Below are positions 46,834 through 57,565 of a stretch of 64,000 bases of DNA, in pieces. Numbering within the stretch: position 1 is the stretch's first letter; each line of letters starts with the position of its first letter. The DNA is from Enterobacterales bacterium (GTDB lineage: Bacteria > Pseudomonadota > Gammaproteobacteria > Enterobacterales > Kangiellaceae). The position numbers and the translations under genes are program-made. Where the stretch lies: NCBI GenBank assembly GCA_030949565.1, contig JAUZSK010000027.1, forward strand, positions 1-64,000, read 5' to 3'. The notes under the pieces are model-generated. The model did not search any database. It was not told the origin of the DNA and saw only the letters and a program-made list of their open reading frames with translations.

Positions 46834-48617
46834 CCGACATTCCGCACCCAGTTTTAGGAATAAATCTGCTGATAAATATCTCCTAGGCAGTTAATAATCG
46901 TCTGGTGTCTAGGCTGTAAATTAACCACATGTCGTTCGCTATCATCAATGGTCAAGACATGAATTCCCTGAAAACAAAAGAACACCCAACGAGCGGTGGG
47001 GCGTTGGCTGGGCTTCTTCTTCATGTCAGGAAAATACACTTTTTTTGTTTTTAACTCTTCTCTGATCTTATGCTCCAATGCCGCATAAATCATCAAGCAG
47101 CAAGTCATGATCATTAATAACGCTTCAATTCGCTCTGGCTTTTTAGGTAAAGTGATGAGGTTAAAAAGTCGGGGCTTTTTAAGAAACGAAAGCCTTTTTC
47201 AACACTTTGTTGCGATTTGTAAAGGCTCAACATTTTGTTCATAGTGAGTGTTTTTGAGCAGTCATTCGTGGCAAGAATAAACAGACCTTTTTGGGCGAGT
47301 AATGTTGCTCTTTTTTGTAAGTCACAAGCCAGATCCCCGCTGATCTGGTAATCTATTCGAATGGGCGTTTGCTCGCGTTTGGGGCGACCGCTATTTTTAT
47401 ACACATCGATACTGATGATCGCTGAGTTATGAACCGTGATCATGTTTTGTTGTTTTTCCCAGTCGTTTAACGCTTTGTTTGCATCGGTGGTGCAGGCAAA
47501 ACGTTGCTGGCAGAGTTTTTAAAAGCTTTGATTGATTGCTCGGTGGTTTTTAGTATTTTTTTGTCGAGTGTTTTTTGCTCTCGTTTAGTGGCTTGTTCAC
47601 TGCGAATGAGTAGCCAGCGTTGTTGAACTCCGCCATAATCTGAGTCAAACCATTTGCCGCTGTAGCCTTCGCTGATCGGTTCGAATGTGGCGGGATCATG
47701 TTCGGCAATTAACTGTTTGGCTTGGGTGATCTTTTTGTGGCACACGGGTGATAAACAATTGCTTTTTGTTGCTCTAACGATTGAATGGTTTCTGCCACAT
47801 AAAGGGCTGCGTCTGCAATAAAGTATCGACTTTTCTGAGCGGCTTTTAGGCTTTTAATATGTGATTTAACGATTTTTTTGAAGCCCTCTGCATCATTAAC
47901 ATTACCGCTGGCAGCTTGCATATAAACCGGAATACCCGCTTGATTTTCAGTGATCAAATTGAGCACCACTTGGTTAAGCTCAGGACGATGATCGCGGCTA
48001 TAGCCTCGGACAAGTTTGATAGCATTGATCTCTGAGCCGTCGGTATGATATTGACCGTCTACATGTAAGCTAGTGGAGTCAAGATTAACCCCTCGCAAGG
48101 TAAGCCGAGGTAAGTGACGACTTTCTCCGACAATCCCTGATAGAGTTTTGATACACCGGTTTCATAGAGCTGATCAAGACAACGTCCAAGCGCATCATCA
48201 TTAATATGCTCAGCCTTGATCCCCTTTCTAATCAACCGCTCAACCGGTTTTTCTGCAAAATATTCGGGATACATATGCAGTGTTCGACCAACAAATCCCA
48301 AGCCATTTAACAGCATAGAAACGACCAATTCTCCGCAAGAGATATTGCGGTATTCGCTTTGATTAGGATGAGCTTGATCGAAGAATTGGGCAACCCCTAA
48401 CTCTTTGCACATACCAGCGACGAGACCTAAATGATCGAGTCCTTTTTGTTGAATAAGACGTTGACATAGTGTTTCCGACGTTCAAAAGAAACAATAGATC
48501 AAATCAAGCAGGCTGTGTCAATAACTATTTGATTTAATTGGCATTATATCGCAAATCGAGATCCTTTAAGGGTATTTTTGATGGGACTTATTCGATTAAC
48601 TAGGTGCGGAATGACAG
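46834..48617 (-). mobile_element. IS1634-type insertion sequence in yjbQ
   Basis: 1784 bp. Inverted ends: CCGACATTCCGCACCCAGTT at the left and, reverse-complemented, CTGTCATTCCGCACCTAGTT at the right. The 8-bp direct repeat ATTTCTAA flanks it (46826-46833 and 48618-48625), and one copy equals the missing yjbQ codons. Confidence 0.88.
46854..48480 (-). pseudogene. IS1634-family transposase, several frame breaks
   Basis: Five track ORFs (48059-48412, 47709-48098, 47467-47745, 47114-47443, 46854-47114) are one DDE transposase. Recognised pieces: LDSTSLHVDGQYHTDGSE, SRYFIADAALY, SGKWFDSDYGGVQQRWL and SQQSVEKGFRFLKSP. At least four frame breaks; no good start codon is seen near 48480. Confidence 0.85.
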
Positions 48618-48796
48618 ATTTCTAAAGATTTAATCTGCGGTAATTGAGCAAGAATTTCTTGGGAAATTAGATGGAATCCACGGGATTTAGCCGACAATTG
48701 TATTTCAACTTGATGCCACATAAATAATTGATGCCTCTATTCTATCCTTGGTGTCTTGGATAACAACAAAAATACCCAAATCGCTTTCTAGCTTTT

Positions 48797-48817
48797 AACC
48801 TAGAACCTAGAACCTAG
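48797..48817. repeat. 7-bp tandem repeat, three copies
   Basis: AACCTAG three times in a row, 23 bp after the dnaB stop on its strand. A related phrase occurs near 51766. Confidence 0.6.
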
Positions 48818-48839
48818 TACTTAAAAACCATAACCAAAC

Positions 48840-50208
48840 CTAATAACTATCCTCATAAGCCGGAGCATAATTCACAAAGCGGTTAAAATGCCCTTGAAAA
48901 GTCACTTTTACGGTTCCGATAGGACCATTTCTCTGCTTGCCAATAATTATCTCAGCTAAACCCTTGTGTTCAGTTTCTGGGTTATACACTTCATCCCGAT
49001 AGATAAAGCAAATAAGATCAGCATCCTGCTCAATCGCACCTGATTCACGCAAATCAGACATTACCGGGCGACGGTCGGCTCGTTGTTCGAGAACGATTCA
49101 GTTGAGACAGTGCGACGACAGGACAATTAAGCTCTTTTGCTAGGGCCTTTAATGAGCGGGAAATTTCCGAGACTTCTTGGGTTCGATTCTCAGACATTCC
49201 GGGTACGCGCATCAGCTGTAAATAATCAATTAATATCAGTGAAAGTTGCCCGTGTTCACGGGTTAATCGACGAGCACGAGTACGAACTTCGGTGGGTGAT
49301 AAGCCGGCCGAATCATCAATAAAAAGTTTGCAGTTATTCTTAATAATATTACTGGCAACGGAAAGATTATCCCAATCACGATCATCCAGAGCGCCAGTTC
49401 TTAATTTGGTGGCATCAATGCCGCCAATGGAGGCAAATGAACGCATTAACAAGGACTGAGAAGGCATTTCCATACTAAAGATTACCACCGGTTTATCGCC
49501 ATGAATGGCTGCATATTCGGCCATATTCATTGCCACGGTGGTCTTACCCATTGAAGGTCGACCAGCCACAATGACTAAATCGGCGGGTTGCAAGCCAGAA
49601 GTCATTTGATCAAAATCTGTAAATCCGGTTGCCAGCCCTGTTATACCGCCCTTCGACGCCTGAATTTCTTCTAATCGATCCAGTGCTTTGGGTAAAATGG
49701 CAGACACAGCTTCTGGTCCTGTGCCCTTACTTTCGCGCTCTTCGGCAATTTTAAATACTTTGCTTTCAGCTAAATCGAGCAGTTCATCAGGTTTGCGACC
49801 TTTTGGCTCATAAGCCGCATCAGCTATTTCATTGGCGACTCCGATGAGCGAGCGCAATACCGCTCGTTCTCTTACGATATCGGCATAAGCACCAATATTA
49901 GAAGCACTCGGCGTATTTTTGGCGAGATCAGCAATGTAGGCTAATCCTCCTATTTCATCGGCTTCACCTTCTTGTTCTAAAAATTCAAACAGGGTCACCA
50001 CATCCATCGGACGAGAATTTTCTGCTAGATAATGCAGTGCACGAAAGATTAGACGATGCTCATTGCGGTAAAAGTCTTCCGAAACAATTTTTTCCGATAT
50101 TTTTTCCCAAGCATCATTGTCAAGAATCAAACCACCTAAAACCGACTGCTCGGCCTCTAGCGAATGAGGTGGCATTTTTAAGTTTTTTACTTGTCTGTCT
50201 TCACTCAT
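48840..50208 (-). CDS. dnaB: Replicative DNA helicase DnaB, one frame break
   Basis: Hexameric helicase of the replication fork. The N-terminal primase-binding domain starts [20 protein letters not shown]; the RecA-like domain has [14 protein letters not shown] (Walker A) and [10 protein letters not shown] (Walker B). The track stops it at 49054; two bases missing from a TC run near 49093 explain this. Restored text reads [24 protein letters not shown] and continues to 48840. About 456 residues. Since dnaB is essential, a read error is much more likely than a real lesion. Confidence 0.92.
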
Positions 50209-50255
50209 GTCCGATGGTCACTCTTAACCTAATTCTAATTGATTATTGTTGGGGC

Positions 50256-50293
50256 AAAAAAAACACCCTAAGCTTTCGCTTAAGGTGTTTTAT
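50256..50293 (-). terminator. Terminator of the rpsF-rpsR-rplI operon
   Basis: AAACACCCTAAGC-TTTC-GCTTAAGGTGTTTTATT forms a stem just after the rplI stop on the minus strand and before dnaB, so dnaB probably has its own promoter. Confidence 0.88.
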
Positions 50294-50347
50294 TCTGTCA
50301 CTTGAAGCGCTTGAGATCAATAGATCAAACGCTTTAACAAAAAGAGA

Positions 50348-50800
50348 TTAGTCTTCTTGTGCAACAACGACCAAATTCAAAGTCGCATTCACTTCCGGAT
50401 GCAAGTGAATCTCAACTTCAAAATCGCCAATCTGTCTTAACGCGCCATTTGGTAATCTCACTTCATGTTTTTCAACCGCAGCGCCGGCTTCTGTTACCGC
50501 ATCAGCGATATCTTTAGTACCCACAGAACCGAATAACTTACCTTCGTCACCACAGTGAGCCGTAATTGAAACCTTTAGCTTGGCGATTTGCTCAGCTCTG
50601 GCGCTTGCCGTAGCTAAAATTTCAGCCGCTTTTGCTTCGAGTTCAGCACGACGTGCTTCAAACTTTTCTATATTGTCTTTTGTTGCTGGTACTGCTTTAC
50701 CCTTAGGCAACAAAAAATTTCGACCGTAACCATTTGCCACCGAAACACTATCGCCCAGCTCGCCCAGATTACGGATATTTTCAAGTAGAATGACTTGCAT
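50348..50800 (-). CDS. rplI: 50S ribosomal protein L9
   Basis: 150 residues; the N-terminal domain [21 protein letters not shown] and [17 protein letters not shown] are classic, then the long helix and the C-terminal rRNA-binding domain. Third gene of the rpsF-rpsR-rplI operon. Confidence 0.97.
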   Translation of the reverse strand: MQVILLENIRNLGELGDSVSVANGYGRNFLLPKGKAVPATKDNIEKFEARRAELEAKAAEILATASARAEQIAKLKVSITAHCGDEGKLFGSVGTKDIADAVTEAGAAVEKHEVRLPNGALRQIGDFEVEIHLHPEVNATLNLVVVAQED

Positions 50801-50834
50801 TAGTCTATCCTCAATAATTGGTTAATGGCTACTG

Positions 50835-51062
50835 TTACTTGTGTGCGTCGGAATATGGCAGTAAAGCCAAAAAACGAGCACGCTTAACAGCGGTGGAAAG
50901 TTGACGCTGGTATTTTGCCTTAGTGCCAGTAATTCGGCTTGGGACAATTTTTCCAGTTTCAGTGACGTAGCTTTTCAAAGTGGCTAAATCTTTATAGTCT
51001 ATTTCAGTGATACCTTCAGCAGTGAAACGACAGTATTTACGGCGTCTAAAAAATCGAGACAT
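50835..51062 (-). CDS. rpsR: 30S ribosomal protein S18
   Basis: 75 residues: [20 protein letters not shown] and the C-terminal [14 protein letters not shown]. It binds 16S rRNA as a dimer with S6. Confidence 0.97.
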   Translation of the reverse strand: MSRFFRRRKYCRFTAEGITEIDYKDLATLKSYVTETGKIVPSRITGTKAKYQRQLSTAVKRARFLALLPYSDAHK

Positions 51063-51076
51063 GGTTCATTCCTCCG

Positions 51077-51535
51077 TTATTCAGTTTCAGTGTTAGATTC
51101 AGCGACGACTTCAGCTTCTGGAGCTGTTTCAGTTTCTGCTGATTCTTCTGCTTTTGGGCTTGGCTTTTCATCATCTCGTTTCTTATCCGATGAATCAAAA
51201 CGCTTGGCGGCTTCTTCTTTAGCTTTAACTAAAGGTGAAGCTTCTGTAACGGCGGCTTTAGTCTTGATGATAAGACTCCGTAATACCGCATCGTTAAACT
51301 TAAATAAGGTTTCTAATTCTGCAATAGCCGCATATTCTACTTCAACATTAAGAAGTACATAGTGTGCTTTATGAGAATTGTTAATTGGATAGGCTAACTG
51401 ACGACGCCCCCAATCTTCATTTCTGTGGATGGTACCACCGGCATCGGTAACAACGCTGGTGTATCTTTCTATCATGGCAGGAACCTGATCACTTTGATCA
51501 GGGTGCACTAGAAATACGATTTCATAGTGTCGCAT
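51077..51535 (-). CDS. rpsF: 30S ribosomal protein S6
   Basis: 152 residues: [20 protein letters not shown] and [21 protein letters not shown] long acidic C-terminal tail (about 50 residues, Glu/Ala/Thr-rich) is longer than average. No priB lies between it and rpsR. Confidence 0.97.
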   Translation of the reverse strand: MRHYEIVFLVHPDQSDQVPAMIERYTSVVTDAGGTIHRNEDWGRRQLAYPINNSHKAHYVLLNVEVEYAAIAELETLFKFNDAVLRSLIIKTKAAVTEASPLVKAKEEAAKRFDSSDKKRDDEKPSPKAEESAETETAPEAEVVAESNTETE

Positions 51536-51800
51536 TTAAAAGCTCCTCACGGTTTCCAGTTACTTCAATGCTCTGTATTAAGCCAATCAAGTAACAAGGA
51601 GTTAAGTCAAATTGTGTGTTTTAACCCTAAAACCCCGCAGCTTGACCACGAAATTCTAAGAGCGCGGATTATACGGGGCTTAAATAGGGAATGCAAGGGA
51701 TATTGTCGCCTCGGGTACCTTTTAAATTGTCGTGCTGCGATGCTTCTCGCAATGACCGCTTTAGCGCCTAGCACCTAGACCGAAACCATAGGACTGGTGC
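51536..51800. other. Leader region of the ribosomal operon
   Basis: About 265 bp with no gene. It should hold the rpsF promoter and possibly a leader RNA bound by S6-S18; I could not verify that structure by eye. Confidence 0.3.
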
Positions 51801-52418
51801 CTAAAAACTAGCCACTAGCGATTGAACATTTGATTGAATCTTAACCAACTGCATCTGGCTATGCACCGCCTCATAAGCCTGACCATTAACAATCACCTGA
51901 GTACGCACTGGATAAATCCCTTGAGGCATACCTTTAGGCAACTTAAAGGTAAATTCATTAACAAAGGCGCCGCTGGTTTTGGTTTTTTCATTCACCACTT
52001 TGGTTAAGCTTTTAAGCTCTTTGGTGGGATCTTCATTATCAAAGATAATGATTTTCTCCTGAATATTCACTTGACGAGTAGATTCTCCTCGAACAACCTC
52101 TAATCGAGACTGAATGGATATATCCGTTCCAGCACTCACCACGTCGCCAGGTTTAATGCTCGACTCATAATCCACTAACAAAGGTTGCGGTGGCAAATGT
52201 CCATGCAGTTTTTTATAGCGCGTAGCGACTTGCGCTTCATCATTGACTTGCTTTGATTGGTAATCGACGACCATATCATAGATCAGTTTTGCCGCAATCC
52301 CCACGGCAACAATGGTTCCGATTTGACGCAGTCTTTTACTGTTGCAGGCGCTGGTGGTTATAAGAGTCATTGCCAATAGGGTACTGATAAGATATCGATT
52401 GCTGGTTATACTATTCAT
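51801..52418 (-). CDS. Predicted lipoprotein
   Basis: 205 residues; signal peptide with a lipobox ending TTSAC (Cys about residue 25). The middle has a short hydrophobic segment (IGTIVAVGIAAKLIYDMV). The C-terminal half looks like a beta domain (FTFKLPKGMPQGIYPVRTQV). It follows the kinase gene on the same strand. Family not recognised. Confidence 0.7.
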   Translation of the reverse strand: MNSITSNRYLISTLLAMTLITTSACNSKRLRQIGTIVAVGIAAKLIYDMVVDYQSKQVNDEAQVATRYKKLHGHLPPQPLLVDYESSIKPGDVVSAGTDISIQSRLEVVRGESTRQVNIQEKIIIFDNEDPTKELKSLTKVVNEKTKTSGAFVNEFTFKLPKGMPQGIYPVRTQVIVNGQAYEAVHSQMQLVKIQSNVQSLVASF

Positions 52419-52460
52419 TGGGCTCTCCTCGTTTAAACAGTGCTACCATTCAGTAACAAA

Positions 52461-54415
52461 CTATTCTATTTTGATGTTCTTTTTAACTTTACGCAATGAT
52501 TCTGTGGCATCACGCTTTAACTGTAAAGCTTTTTTATACTGTGGCACAAATTCTAACGCCGATTCAGATTTAGCCAGAGCACAACTAAAATTCAATTTAT
52601 TGAGGCAATTTCGACCATCTTTGATAATTTTATTGGCTTTGCTGATATTGGCGCGATATTTTTTGAGTTCAAATTCCGATTTCATCAACAGGGCATCAGC
52701 TGATTCGTCTTGTGGTTTCGCCTTTAACGCTTTTTTAAATTGCTAATAGCACAAGTATAACGAGCAGCTTGGTAACATTTATTGGCTGACGACATAGCGA
52801 CTAGATAGGCCTTATGCTGTTTAACTGCGGAAACCCGATTACTTTCAAGCGCTTGGTTACTGGCATTGATTAAATCAATAGCCTGTTCATCTTGTGGTTG
52901 CATCGTCAATATCGCATTCGACTCTCTAATAGCACAGGCATAATCCCCGTGCTCAAAACAAGTATTGGCTAAATTCCGATGATTATTGAGCATTAATTCC
53001 CGCTGCTTTTGGTCAAGTTCGTCTTCAATTGCCATTAATTGCGAACTACCGGCAATAAGACCACGTAAACTTTGTAGCGGCTGTTGTGCACAGAGCATTT
53101 CAAATTCATCCTGCTGAATACACTGGTCAATCTGGTCGGCTAATTGTGCCACCAAGGCCTTGTTTTTTATATCTAAAGCAGGCTGATAACCTGAAGACAT
53201 TTCTAATAGTGCGTTGGCACTTTCGATGCTACATTGGAATTGTTGGTTTTGGAAACATCTTTCGGCTTTAGTCAAAGTTTCCTGCATGACTTGGCGTAAC
53301 TGGTTGGCCGCAAAATATTGGTCATAGCCAACCCAAGCCACCGCGCCAATCAGCAACAAACCAGCGGTTTGCAATAGTTTCCACTGTTTTTTACCGGTTA
53401 AAGCTTTAACCAAATCTTTACTCTTAGATAAGCGATCTTGACGCTTAAACTCTAGTGCTTTGGCTAAATAACGCCATTGATAATTGGTCAGCTTTTTGAT
53501 TTTTTGCGGTTTAAGATGATTAGCTAAAGCCACCGCCGCTGGCATTTTTTGATAAGGATGTTTCCCGGTAAGCAATTCATAGGCTATGATTGCCGCGGCA
53601 TAGACATCGTCTCTGGGGTCCGGTGATTGATGCGCTAGCATTTCTAAACTGGCATAGGCAGGAGTAATCGCGCCAATACGACCGGCATCAAAATGATCTT
53701 TAGACTGCGCCTGAAAAGCTAAACGTGCGATGCCAAAATCTAATATTTTGGTGCCTTGATGCTTGGTCACAAAAATATTGCCGGGCTTTAAATCCGAATG
53801 GATAATACCCTTTTGGTGAGCAAAATCCAGCGCAATACCGATATCTTTAATGATTTCCAACGCCTGTTTTTTATCCAACCCTTGATCACGATGTCGGCTT
53901 AATAGACTTTCTAAATCTTCCCCCTCTAACAATTCCATAGTCATATAAATAGTATCGCCGTCACGATCAAAATCGTGCACTGTGACGATGTTAGGATGGG
54001 CTAAAGTGTGTGAACGACTGGTTTCTCTTTGCAGTGCAATAAAGGCATCGGGGTGGTTTTTAAAGTCACTGTTTAAAATCTTAACCGCCACAAAGGGGTT
54101 AGAGTCCTGCGCTTCCACTTTTCTTAAATCTTGCGCTTTATAAACGGTACCCATTCCACCAGCACCAAGGGTTTTAATCAATACAAAACGATTATTTAAA
54201 ATGATCTTGTTTTCCAAAAGGGCTTGGTCAGCGTGCTTTTTGGCTTCAATAAAGCCTGTTTGGGTATCACTACGCTGAAATTGACTATCGATTTCAGTCA
54301 ACGCCTTAAGGTAACCGTGACTGAATTGAGTTTTTTCCTCACTCGTCTGAGGATCGCTTGAAAGACGGGTTTTATCCGGATCAAAAGAGTTATTATTATT
54401 ATTTTTATCAGGCAT
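52461..54415 (-). CDS. Membrane Ser/Thr protein kinase with C-terminal repeat region, one frame break
   Basis: PknB-type kinase: P-loop GAGGMGTVYKAQD, catalytic loop IIHSDLKPGNIFV (HSD in place of the usual HRD), and DFG as KILDFGIARL. A membrane helix (LLLIGAVAWVGYDQYF) near residue 365 is followed by a periplasmic region of TPR-like repeats (CFQNQQFQCSIESANALLEM). The track ends it at 52724; a missing A in an A tract near 52740 separates the last 85 residues (52461-52688). It starts 3 bp after the HPP gene stop. Confidence 0.85.
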
Positions 54416-54418
54416 AAT

Positions 54419-55012
54419 TTATCGTTTCAACGAATGGTTACTGAGTTCATTGTTGGCCGAGGAATCCTTAGACGGTTCAGACTCATCATGAAGCACACTA
54501 TCGGCAAACGGATTGTCGTTGCGAAAAGTCCCTACGGCCATAGCCACCGATAATAATATAATAGAGTTGAAAAAAACCGGAACTATAACAAAATAATAAC
54601 CTAAATCATGCACCGTTGCACCACCAATAACGGCTGTCACTGCGGTAGCCCCACCGGGCGGGTGCATACAACCCGTGTAGTGCATGGCAAACATGGCTAA
54701 GCCGATAGCAAATGATGAGGCTAAAATCGGGTTAGGGGTAAGCTGATAGGAGAAAACTCCAATAATCGCAGAAATAATATGTCCGCCCACTATCGGCCAG
54801 GGTTGTGATACTGGGCTATGCGGAATACCAAAGATCAACATGGCGGAAGCACCGGTTGAGGCCAATATCATAGGTAATCCTTCAGCCTCTAGGATATTAT
54901 TGCTAAAAAAGGATGCCAGCAAGGTCGCAATAAAAGCACCAACAATAGAAAAAGCGACCTCTTGACCTGACATGGATTTCATTGCCATTAACCTATACCA
55001 CTGAATAGACAT
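54419..55012 (-). CDS. HPP family membrane protein
   Basis: 197 residues with about five membrane helices and the signature HYTGCMHPPGGATA. HPP proteins are linked to anion (nitrite-type) transport. First gene of an apparent operon with the kinase and lipoprotein. A later Met (MAMKSMSGQEVAF) is an alternative start. Confidence 0.8.
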   Translation of the reverse strand: MSIQWYRLMAMKSMSGQEVAFSIVGAFIATLLASFFSNNILEAEGLPMILASTGASAMLIFGIPHSPVSQPWPIVGGHIISAIIGVFSYQLTPNPILASSFAIGLAMFAMHYTGCMHPPGGATAVTAVIGGATVHDLGYYFVIVPVFFNSIILLSVAMAVGTFRNDNPFADSVLHDESEPSKDSSANNELSNHSLKR

Positions 55013-55231
55013 AAATGAATCCAGCAGAATACCAGTGTTACCTGATCTTTTCCACTAAATGACCCGGCGCCCAGCAATTCTCGGTGAATTAGAATATTCT
55101 AAGCAAAATGTGATATTTCAGTATTTTTTATAGTCAAGGACTCTTTATTGGATTTTTTCCTCCCTTAATACTTTAGTTACAGGTAGGGATCTAGCTACAC
55201 AATCACGTGCAAATAATCCAGACCAGACTTT
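55013..55231. other. Spacer between HPP gene and a decayed IS
   Basis: No gene seen; it should hold the HPP-kinase operon promoter and the left end of the IS. Confidence 0.3.
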
Positions 55232-56493
55232 CTACGAACTTTTAAAACCGATCTTGATATCTTCTTGCTCTTCTAATAAATAAGTTAAGAGCGTTTCCCA
55301 CGAGCTAAAAATGAAAAAATAGATTGCGCCTCTCAGCTTTTCCCATAAGTGGCGTTTTGAGCCAAATTTTTTGCGGCAACCTTGATAAACCTTATCCGTC
55401 AATTCAAATATTTGATGAAAGTAAAATGCTCGCAAGGTGATCAGATACAAATTGTAATTCAAATAGTGTTTACCATGACCATAATTGTGCTCTATACAAT
55501 AGCCTTGGTTCTTCAAGGTATTGAAGCATTCATTTTCTATTTTCCACCGGCATCGACCAGCCTTAGCCATTTTAATAATATTTTTTTTGTTTATTTTTAC
55601 GTCTGTCACCCAGCTATTTGTTGAGGTCACTTTTCCTTTCTCGTTAATGATTTTATATTCAAAATAATTAACCTCTACAGCGTCCGCTTGACCATGTAAG
55701 GGAACTTTATTTTTCCAACGATACTGATGAGTGCGACCTTTTGCATCTTTTATTTCCAAGCAAGGCAATTCAGGGAAGTCGTTTAACCATTCAAAAGATA
55801 TTGATGATCGCCAGGTTTACACACGAAAATATAGTGCATGTTGTTATCGAGCACTTTTTCAATGAGTGGTTGATGAGACATTAAACCGTCACCACAGATC
55901 AAGAACTTTTGACGCGGGTGGGTTGCTTTGAGTCTATCTATAAAGCGTTTAGCGGCATTTGTTTCACAATCTTGTTTTTTACTTCCATCTGTATTTTGGA
56001 TCGCTTCAGGCATAACAGGAATAACTTGTTTTTTATCGGGATGCATAATGGCTCCTGTAAAACAGCATGGTTATAGGTTTTTCACCTGCCTTATGTTCTT
56101 TATGCAAGCAGTGTTCACAACTTATTTTCTTTGAACTATAGTATTGAGTTCCATCAATACTGCACATTAAAACGTTTGGTAAAATGGCATAGCCTTCCAG
56201 ATGTTTATGGCGTCTTAAACGGCTGAAGAAATCTTTGAAAATGGGTACCATAGCGTCACTTGGGATGTTATCTAGCACGTCTCGAAGTTGAGAACTTTGA
56301 GGTATATTTTCAATACCAAATAAGGAGCGGCAATTATTATTGCCTTGCTGATCTTCCATCTGTTGCTGAAATTTAAGTAAAGAAGGCTCTTGAAAATACA
56401 TGCACGAAAAAGCACTCATAAGAACATCTTTCTGACTGTAATAGCAACTTCCCTTTTTCGAGGATCAGAGATAGCGTTAAAATGAGAGGCCAT
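55232..56493 (-). pseudogene. IS4-like DDE transposase, several frame breaks
   Basis: Three track ORFs (56033-56419, 55783-56046, 55232-55768) plus an unlisted start at 56493 (MASHFNAISDPRK) make one transposase. The text reads DVLMSAFSCMYFQEPSLLKF, then CSIDGTQYYSSKKISCEHCL, KFLICGDGLMSHQPLI and CRWKIENECFNTLKNQGY. A missing A near 56455 and at least two other breaks separate the parts. Family placement is uncertain and no clear inverted ends were found. Confidence 0.7.
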
Positions 56494-56892
56494 CCGCTTG
56501 CCTAAGAGCGGTGAAATTGAGATGCTTTTTGTTTTAATGAGGATTTCACGAATAAACCAGCCAAAATATGAGTATCTATTTTGATCAGATCGCTGGATTC
56601 ATAAAAAGTTCAATTTTATTTTAAATAATATTCAGAAGCCTTCCTTTAGTGCGAAAGCAATATTTTTGATGGCGCTGTAGAGCTGATAAACTGGGCTTTT
56701 TAATTTCACCGAGAATTGCTGGATAATTTAGCCGTTTAAAAACGCTGAGGATCTCATCCGTTTATCTTATTACATACTCCTAACTTGATTGCTACGAATA
56801 TCTCTGGCGTTAGCTAAAGCGATAGCAGTTTCAATAATGATGTCTATTTTCAAGCACCCTATCCGCGACTTCCTGCACTAGCTAACCAGTGA
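56494..56892. other. Intergenic stretch with a shared repeat
   Basis: No gene. It holds the inverted copy (56654-56684) of the 31-bp repeat at 5691-5721 and perhaps the right end of the decayed IS. Confidence 0.5.
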
Positions 56893-57228
56893 CTAATGGG
56901 TTTTAGTTAATAGAGTTTCGCATAATAATATTTTGTACTCCCTCTTCTCACCATATGAGAGAACATAAAGCGGAACTCCACCGTGAAAAAATATTACTCG
57001 TTCGACTAAAAATATATTGTCGTTTATCTTTTCTAGCGTTTCTAAAGGCGGACACCAACTTACAGGGATACCTTCTTCTTCAATTAACTCCATCCATCGA
57101 TTATGTATTCCTATTAACTCATCCCCGACCTTTAATATTAATGAATCACCGACACCAAAAATCGCTGCGTAGGGTTCAAACATTGATTCTTCGTCCAAAA
57201 AATCTTCATTCATCGATTTTTCCGTCAT
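56893..57228 (-). CDS. Hypothetical protein, 111 residues
   Basis: Acidic small protein: EDFLDEESMFEPYAAIFGVG, IGIHNRWMELIEEEGIPVSW and a C-terminal beta-rich part. No family recognised. Low-GC like its neighbours in the right-end cluster. Confidence 0.5.
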   Translation of the reverse strand: MTEKSMNEDFLDEESMFEPYAAIFGVGDSLILKVGDELIGIHNRWMELIEEEGIPVSWCPPLETLEKINDNIFLVERVIFFHGGVPLYVLSYGEKREYKILLCETLLTKTH

Positions 57229-57297
57229 TGGATTGTACCTCTGTTTTTATTTCTATCAAAATGGCAGACTAGACCATCTACTTGTTATTAATTGCTA

Positions 57298-57438
57298 TTA
57301 CCGCGGAATGCCTTCAAATAACTGTCGAAATCTTAGTCTTTCGTTTTCAGTAAGTCTTGCATCTTCATCTGCCCAAGCATCCATTTCTTGCATTGTTCGA
57401 GGTATCGAGCATTGGCAAACAGGGATGGCGTGTACCAT
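57298..57438 (-). CDS. Small hypothetical protein, 46 residues
   Basis: Not in the ORF track. ATG 57438 to TAA 57298 reads MVHAIPVCQCSIPRTMQEMD and then WADEDARLTENERLRFRQLF to EGIPR. The even composition and charged helix suggest a real short protein, but this rests on one reading. Confidence 0.4.
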   Translation of the reverse strand: MVHAIPVCQCSIPRTMQEMDAWADEDARLTENERLRFRQLFEGIPR

Positions 57439-57565
57439 CTGGTATAATTTATAGCCAATCCTACTTCTCTCCGTAACTCTTAGCTTTACTATTTAGCAAA
57501 GCCACAGCATAAACTTTAATATGGTTTTTTGTTATTTCGCAAGCTTGCGATCTATCAATAAATAA

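Larger units (their letters stand above)
46510..48721 (-). pseudogene. yjbQ: yjbQ (UPF0047) interrupted by an IS
   Basis: N-terminal part at 48618-48721 reads MWHQVEIQLSAKSRGFHLIS; C-terminal part at 46510-46825 reads LEIGLLHLFIQHTSASLAVN on to RRLIATLQGD. Removing 46826-48617 gives a continuous 139-residue protein, the normal size for YjbQ (secondary thiamine-phosphate synthase activity reported for the family). The track has neither part. Confidence 0.9.

Noticed and set aside
55200-56600. Exact ends and target duplication of the decayed IS4-like element
   Set aside because: Both sides share only AATCCAG; no convincing inverted or direct repeat could be fixed by eye.
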